Of a stretch of 64,000 bases of DNA, positions 60,411 to 64,000 are shown piece after piece (the stretch's first letter is position 1; every line of letters begins with the position of its first letter). The stretch covers positions 62,001 through 126,000 of the forward strand of contig JANSWU010000006.1 in the NCBI GenBank assembly GCA_024743315.1, given 5' to 3'. A program made the position numbers and the translations under genes. The notes beneath the pieces are model-generated. The model did not search any database, was not told the origin of the DNA, and saw only the letters and a program-made list of their open reading frames with translations. The DNA comes from Hyphomonadaceae bacterium (lineage in GTDB: Bacteria; Pseudomonadota; Alphaproteobacteria; Caulobacterales; Hyphomonadaceae).

Positions 60411-61837
60411 AAAAGCGTTCCCAGGAGCAGGAAGGCCGCGACCAGCAGACCACATAGTTGGCTGACTCGGTCCTTAACTGCATAAACTACCGGGTCATCG
60501 TGCATACCCCCACGAGAGGAAACCATTACGGTACGAGTGATCCAATAGAGGAGTATCGCACATACCCCCCAAAGAGCTTCAGGATATGTATACAGTTTAG
60601 CCACGTCGGTGGATTCGACATATAGCACCAACACCAGAACGGATACGTAACCTGCTGCAATTGAGATCATCGAAATGATTGGCAGGTCACTCACATGGTA
60701 TCCGCGTCCCGTTGCGCTGAGCTTCCCGCGCTCTGCGCTATCTATTAGTTCCGCTTGACGCTTAACGGCCGCGAGTGACAAGAAGATGAAGACAGAAAAG
60801 GCAAGAAGCCAAATAGAGAGCGGAATCCCAGCTGCTGCACCGCCGGCAATAATTCGGATTGTGTAAAGACCAGCCAGTACGCAAATATCGATCACGACCC
60901 TGCGTTTCAAGTCAAAAGAGTAGGCGATATTCAGCAGGTAATATCCCGCTATCACGATGAGAAATTGCCACCCAATAATGAAACCTAAAATGGCTCCCAC
61001 CAACAGAAACCCGCCAGTCATCCACGCGCCATGAGCGATTGGAATACTCCCTGAGGCGAGAGGCCGATATTTTTTGCGGGGATGAGCACGATCTGATGCG
61101 AGGTCAACAAGGTCGTTCAAAACATAGACGCTTGAAGCAACGAGGCTGAAGCACAAAAAGGCCAATATCGACAGTGTCAGAGTTAGAAAATCAAACTGAT
61201 GCGCTGCCAGCGCTGGCAAGAACACCAATACGTTCTTCAACCATTGATGAGGACGTATTTCCTTCAGGTACGGTTCGAGAACATTTTCCCGTGTCGCTAT
61301 GTGCTCAGCCTCGCTGGAGACACGCTCAGCTTTGCGGCGCAATGCGTAATGCGCGTTCACCGTTATGGCTTTGGCTGAGCGTTTCCAAATAGCCAAATCT
61401 GACATTGCGTCACCCATATAGACGAAGCCGTTGTTTCCGAACTGCCGCTCCAGAAACTGGCCTTTTTTCTCTCCCTTAAGGTTGGTTTGACCATCCGATC
61501 CATGGACCTCATCAAAGATCCCGAGGTGCTCTGAGATAGCCTGAGCAAATTTGAAGTCGCTGGCCGTCACGAGTGCCGTTCGCCCGCCGGAGCTTCGCCA
61601 AGCCTCAATATATTCCACCACAACTTTGTCGTATGGCAACGTTGCCGCATCAACGTTAGACGCATGTGTTAAATGTCTTTTTAGGTTGGCGCGCCCTTTT
61701 GTTAGCGCTTTTACTGCAAAAAAAGGAGTGCGCCAGTCTCGCGCGACGGAGGACCAAAAACTCTCATAGAGCATATCGCTCCTGATCAATGTTCCGTCGA
61801 GATCGACTACGAGCGTGTCAGCGGAAGTCATATCCAA
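60407..61837 (-). CDS. HAD phosphatase - UbiA prenyltransferase fusion (phosphoribosyl-polyprenyl-phosphate synthase)
   Basis: The 476-residue protein has a soluble HAD domain (about 1-190; VVDLDGTLIRSD with the two catalytic Asp at 12 and 14, VTASDFKFA, GDAMSDLAIW) and a C-terminal UbiA domain with about eight membrane helices (about 205-476). UbiA motifs are LNDLVDLASDRAHPRKKYRP (cited as NDLVDLASDRAHPRK, about 245) and YSFDLKRRVVIDI. UbiA-type enzymes of this kind attach phosphoribose from PRPP to polyprenyl phosphate; the HAD part could remove the 5-phosphate afterwards. First gene of the five-gene cassette. Confidence 0.88.
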   Translation of the reverse strand: MDMTSADTLVVDLDGTLIRSDMLYESFWSSVARDWRTPFFAVKALTKGRANLKRHLTHASNVDAATLPYDKVVVEYIEAWRSSGGRTALVTASDFKFAQAISEHLGIFDEVHGSDGQTNLKGEKKGQFLERQFGNNGFVYMGDAMSDLAIWKRSAKAITVNAHYALRRKAERVSSEAEHIATRENVLEPYLKEIRPHQWLKNVLVFLPALAAHQFDFLTLTLSILAFLCFSLVASSVYVLNDLVDLASDRAHPRKKYRPLASGSIPIAHGAWMTGGFLLVGAILGFIIGWQFLIVIAGYYLLNIAYSFDLKRRVVIDICVLAGLYTIRIIAGGAAAGIPLSIWLLAFSVFIFLSLAAVKRQAELIDSAERGKLSATGRGYHVSDLPIISMISIAAGYVSVLVLVLYVESTDVAKLYTYPEALWGVCAILLYWITRTVMVSSRGGMHDDPVVYAVKDRVSQLCGLLVAAFLLLGTLL

Positions 61838-61863
61838 GTTGTATCAATCATGAGCCAGGCCCA

Positions 61864-61875
61864 CCCTCGCCCGAT
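61864..61875 (-). repeat. Dispersed motif (minus-strand copy of TATCGGGCGAGG)
   Basis: CCTCGCCCGATA on the plus strand is the reverse complement of the core shared with 2384-2407, 18459-18474 and 43116-43131. Confidence 0.4.
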
Positions 61876-61991
61876 AAATCCGAGTGAGGAGTGGACATGG
61901 GCGCGGTGTTTGGGGTTTTGGTTTGGTTTCGCGCTGACGCCTGCGGCGACGCGAAATGAAGCGGGGTCCGGTCCGCCTTTGGCGGCCCATG

Positions 61992-62041
61992 GTTCACGGC
62001 CGGCCAGCAATCGATCCACTGGATCGATTGGGCCTGTGAAC
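61992..62041. repeat. Long imperfect inverted repeat / hairpin
   Basis: CAATCGATCCA and TGGATCGATTG form perfect 11-bp arms around one base. The pairing extends outward through GGCC to GTTCAC...GTGAAC after a small bulge, giving about 22-25 paired positions in total. It lies between the GT4 gene and the HAD-UbiA gene, so it may act as a transcript terminator or processing hairpin, or be a transposable-element footprint. Confidence 0.55.
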
Positions 62042-62221
62042 GGCTCAGGGCTGATTTCTCTCCAAAACGCAGCCTTGAGCCTGGTCCATCGCGTAGGCGA
62101 AGCCGAAGCGGGTGACCTGCTTCGCCGCGCGTCGCCGAAGGCGTCAGCGCGCGGCAAAATAAGAGCGCGAAACCGCTTAGCGGGCATCACGACTTCAACG
62201 CCATCCATGCCATCACCCCTT

Positions 62222-63517
62222 TCACAGAGCATCATAGACCAGCTCCGAACCCGAGGTTTCAATGCCTGCTTGCCGTCCTGCCCTTGCCCGCGCCTCGGCG
62301 CCTTGCATAGATGCGATGGCGTCGTGCCAGCCTTTGGTAATGGTGCGGCGGGAGAATTGTTTTTGATACAGCGCATGGGCTTCGGCTTGCATCTTCAATA
62401 GCGCGGTCTTGTCCTTTGCCATTGCTCTGAGATCGCTCGCGACGGCGTCGACATTGCCCGCCCCCAGAACCCACCCTGTTTTTGAGCTCGTAATCCAATT
62501 GCCAATGGCGCTGTCTTTGGGCCCGGCAAACAAGACAGGCCGGCCGACTGAGAGCGAGCCAAAGAATTTCGAGGGCACGGCAATGCCGCTCCAATTGGCG
62601 TTGAGGCAGGCCAGATGGATGTCGGCTGCGCCGAGGCGTTTCTCTAAATCCTCAAGCCGGGCAAAACCGGCAAAGGAAATATTGGTATCGTCTGGCGTCA
62701 CGGCGGCCTGCAAATCATCGACGGCATTACCCCGCACGGCAAAGCAGAAGTGGATGTCTTCGTCGCCGCGTAAGGATCGGGCGAGCGCGAGCAAATCCTC
62801 GTGACTGTGCGCCTCGCCGAAGCTTCCTGAATATAAAAGGCCGAGCTTTGCGTCGCCGAAAAGCTCCTGTCTGACGCGCGCATCGACACTCAGAGGCGCG
62901 TCTGGCTCAGACAAGGCCCATGGCGTCAATTCAAGCTCTGGCTTGTCATGCCCATAGGTCTGCAAGAGCCGGCGCATGCAGGGACCAATATCGACCATCA
63001 GATCGCAGGATTTATAGGCGTTGCGCATCAGGCGTTCGGTTAGCGTTGCAAGCACGCCGCCTCTGGCCACTTTGCCCTGAACAATGGCCGCCTCTGGATG
63101 CACATCAAAACACCAATGCAGGATGCGGATGTCCTTTGCGACCCATTTCAAAAGCACGGCGGAGAAGGCACCAAACATCGGGTCAGTGCCAATGATCACC
63201 GTGCCGGGGCGTTTGTCTTTTGCGCGAAGACCGATCAGGCTCCAGGAAAGGATCATCCAGATTGAGTTGGCGAGACGGCCAAAGAAACTCTTTTGCGGGA
63301 AATCTGGCCGCCAGATCCTCTTATAGCGCACCCCATCAATGACCTCGCGTTTTGGATACGCCGCGCCGCGCCGGTGACAGGCGCGATTGCTTGGCAGTGC
63401 CTCGACTTCCCAGCCTTGTGCGACCAGGTCTTCGGCCAAGCCGTGAAGGATCACCGCCGAGACGACATCGTCGGGGGCCATGAAGTGGTAGAGGATGGCA
63501 ACGCGGTTGTTTGACAT
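62222..63517 (-). CDS. Glycosyltransferase family 4 (WcaI-like)
   Basis: The 431-residue protein is a GT-B enzyme. It has the WcaI-type opening VAILYHFMAPDDVVSAVI and an LHWCFDVHPEAAI segment in the acceptor half (about 130-142). The donor half contains LLYSGSFGEAHSHEDLL (about 225-241) and SKFFGSLSVGRPVLFAG with a conserved but unusual ending. WcaI-like enzymes add fucose or other sugars in colanic-acid-like polymers, which fits the GDP-fucose synthase gene next to it, 45 bp upstream. GC-rich like core DNA. Confidence 0.88.
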   Translation of the reverse strand: MSNNRVAILYHFMAPDDVVSAVILHGLAEDLVAQGWEVEALPSNRACHRRGAAYPKREVIDGVRYKRIWRPDFPQKSFFGRLANSIWMILSWSLIGLRAKDKRPGTVIIGTDPMFGAFSAVLLKWVAKDIRILHWCFDVHPEAAIVQGKVARGGVLATLTERLMRNAYKSCDLMVDIGPCMRRLLQTYGHDKPELELTPWALSEPDAPLSVDARVRQELFGDAKLGLLYSGSFGEAHSHEDLLALARSLRGDEDIHFCFAVRGNAVDDLQAAVTPDDTNISFAGFARLEDLEKRLGAADIHLACLNANWSGIAVPSKFFGSLSVGRPVLFAGPKDSAIGNWITSSKTGWVLGAGNVDAVASDLRAMAKDKTALLKMQAEAHALYQKQFSRRTITKGWHDAIASMQGAEARARAGRQAGIETSGSELVYDAL

Positions 63518-63562
63518 GCGCGTGAGGAGTAGCGGGTCGTCCCGCCGCGAGTTCAGCTCGAC

Positions 63563-64000
63563 CTAGCGTTCCCGGACATCATCCTGGTGCTGGAGGAACC
63601 ATTGATAGGTGTGCTCGAGGCCGTCTTTGAGAGAGGTGCCGGCTTTCCAGCCCAGGCGCTCAAGCTTGCTGACATCCATCAGCTTGCGCGGCGTGCCGTC
63701 CGGCTTGCTGGCATCCCATTCGAGGCGGCCTTCAAAACCTGTGACCTCGGCCATGGTCTCGGCGAGCTCGCGAATGGTGCAGTCGACGCCCGTGCCAACA
63801 TTGATATGGCTCAGCATCGGATCCGTATTCGCCTCATAGGTCGCCTGATCGAGGTTCATGACATGCACGCTCGCGGCGGCCATATCATCAACATGCAGGA
63901 ACTCGCGCATCGGCGCGCCGCTGCCCCAAACCGTTACCGTCTCGTCGCCGCGCTCCGCCGCTTCGTGGAACCGGCGCATCAAAGCCGGGACGACATGGCT
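63563..64000 (-). CDS. fcl: GDP-L-fucose synthase (C-terminal part, runs off the right edge)
   Basis: The C-terminal 145 codons of a GDP-fucose synthase are visible. The frame is open to the right edge, with SHVVPAL continuing into [11 protein letters not shown], so the true start lies outside. Signatures are [31 protein letters not shown] and [20 protein letters not shown], typical of WcaG/Fcl, which performs the epimerisation and reduction of GDP-4-keto-6-deoxymannose to GDP-L-fucose. It points to fucose in the polysaccharide. The usual partner Gmd would be expected just outside the window. Confidence 0.92.
   Translation of the reverse strand, partial: SHVVPALMRRFHEAAERGDETVTVWGSGAPMREFLHVDDMAAASVHVMNLDQATYEANTDPMLSHINVGTGVDCTIRELAETMAEVTGFEGRLEWDASKPDGTPRKLMDVSKLERLGWKAGTSLKDGLEHTYQWFLQHQDDVRER

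Larger units (their letters stand above)
61838..62221. other. 384-bp gene-free region with long hairpin and dispersed motif
   Basis: Two long open frames run here on opposite strands, but their translations are low-complexity and they overlap the glycosyltransferase gene, so they are not convincing genes. The stretch contains the dispersed motif (61864-61875) and a long hairpin (61992-62041). It probably holds the terminator of the upstream two genes and the promoter of the pentose cassette. Confidence 0.6.

Noticed and set aside
61828-62401. Two long overlapping open frames on opposite strands (about 182 codons each)
   Set aside because: Low-complexity Arg/Ala/Pro/Ser translations, overlap with the glycosyltransferase gene and no ribosome-binding site; typical of GC-rich gene-free DNA.
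1-64000. tRNA or rRNA genes as island attachment site
   Set aside because: No cloverleaf-like or rRNA sequence was recognised; the integrase target remains unknown.

Overview
The window looks like a chromosomal segment of an alphaproteobacterium, probably a marine stalked or budding type such as the Hyphomonadaceae/Maricaulales. This is inferred from gene content and codon style, because no rRNA or tRNA marker is present. The flanks are GC-rich core-like DNA carrying a surface-polysaccharide locus. The middle (about 18.7-47.2 kb) is more AT-rich, has many TTG starts and unrelated gene orders, and ends at a tyrosine recombinase, so it reads as an acquired accessory island.

Left flank (1-18.3 kb): a histidine-phosphatase-family protein and a LysR regulator; a 1,831-residue RTX protein with three near-identical 90-residue modules; two secreted FecR-like paralogues with the same hydrophobic C-terminal tail; a PPP-like phosphatase; a NusG/RfaH-type antiterminator followed by a polyprenyl-phosphate sugar transferase and a VanZ-like protein; and, on the opposite strand, an export/polymerisation operon (Wza-like, Wzc-like tyrosine autokinase, unknown envelope protein, O-antigen ligase/polymerase).

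Central island (18.7-47.2 kb): ten TIR-domain genes within about 26 kb, plus one TIR-like nucleoside-deoxyribosyltransferase-fold protein. The partner modules are a STAND NTPase with FGE domain, Sel1 repeats, a PLD-like fold, pYEATS, unknown periplasmic domains, and a second FGE domain. Most follow the layout TIR - membrane helix - extracytoplasmic module. Interspersed are a translationally coupled GH108 muramidase/trypsin-like protease pair, a patatin phospholipase, a free-standing RyR-domain protein, an OmpA-like protein and a TSUP permease. No CD-NTase, SIR2/ThsA or CRISPR component is visible, so this is neither classical Thoeris nor CBASS. The set matches the families known from NTP-dependent and TIR-based prokaryotic conflict systems, but the dense paralogous array is unusual and is the best candidate for an undescribed system. 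The right edge carries phage-like small genes, a truncated UvrD-type helicase, an XRE regulator and the integrase.

Right flank (47.2-64 kb): a long minus-strand polysaccharide assembly operon, running from a partial GDP-fucose synthase at the right edge through glycosyltransferases, Wzx flippase, Wzy polymerase, two sulfotransferases, a CapK-like adenylate-forming enzyme and a WcaF-like acetyltransferase. Within it, five genes joined by ATGA overlaps (HAD-UbiA fusion, GtrA, DprE1-like, DprE2-like, GT-C-like membrane protein) recapitulate the mycobacterial polyprenyl-phosphate-arabinose pathway. The product is therefore inferred to be a sulfated, probably fucose-containing and pentofuranosylated polysaccharide, exported by the Wza/Wzc machinery on the other side of the island.
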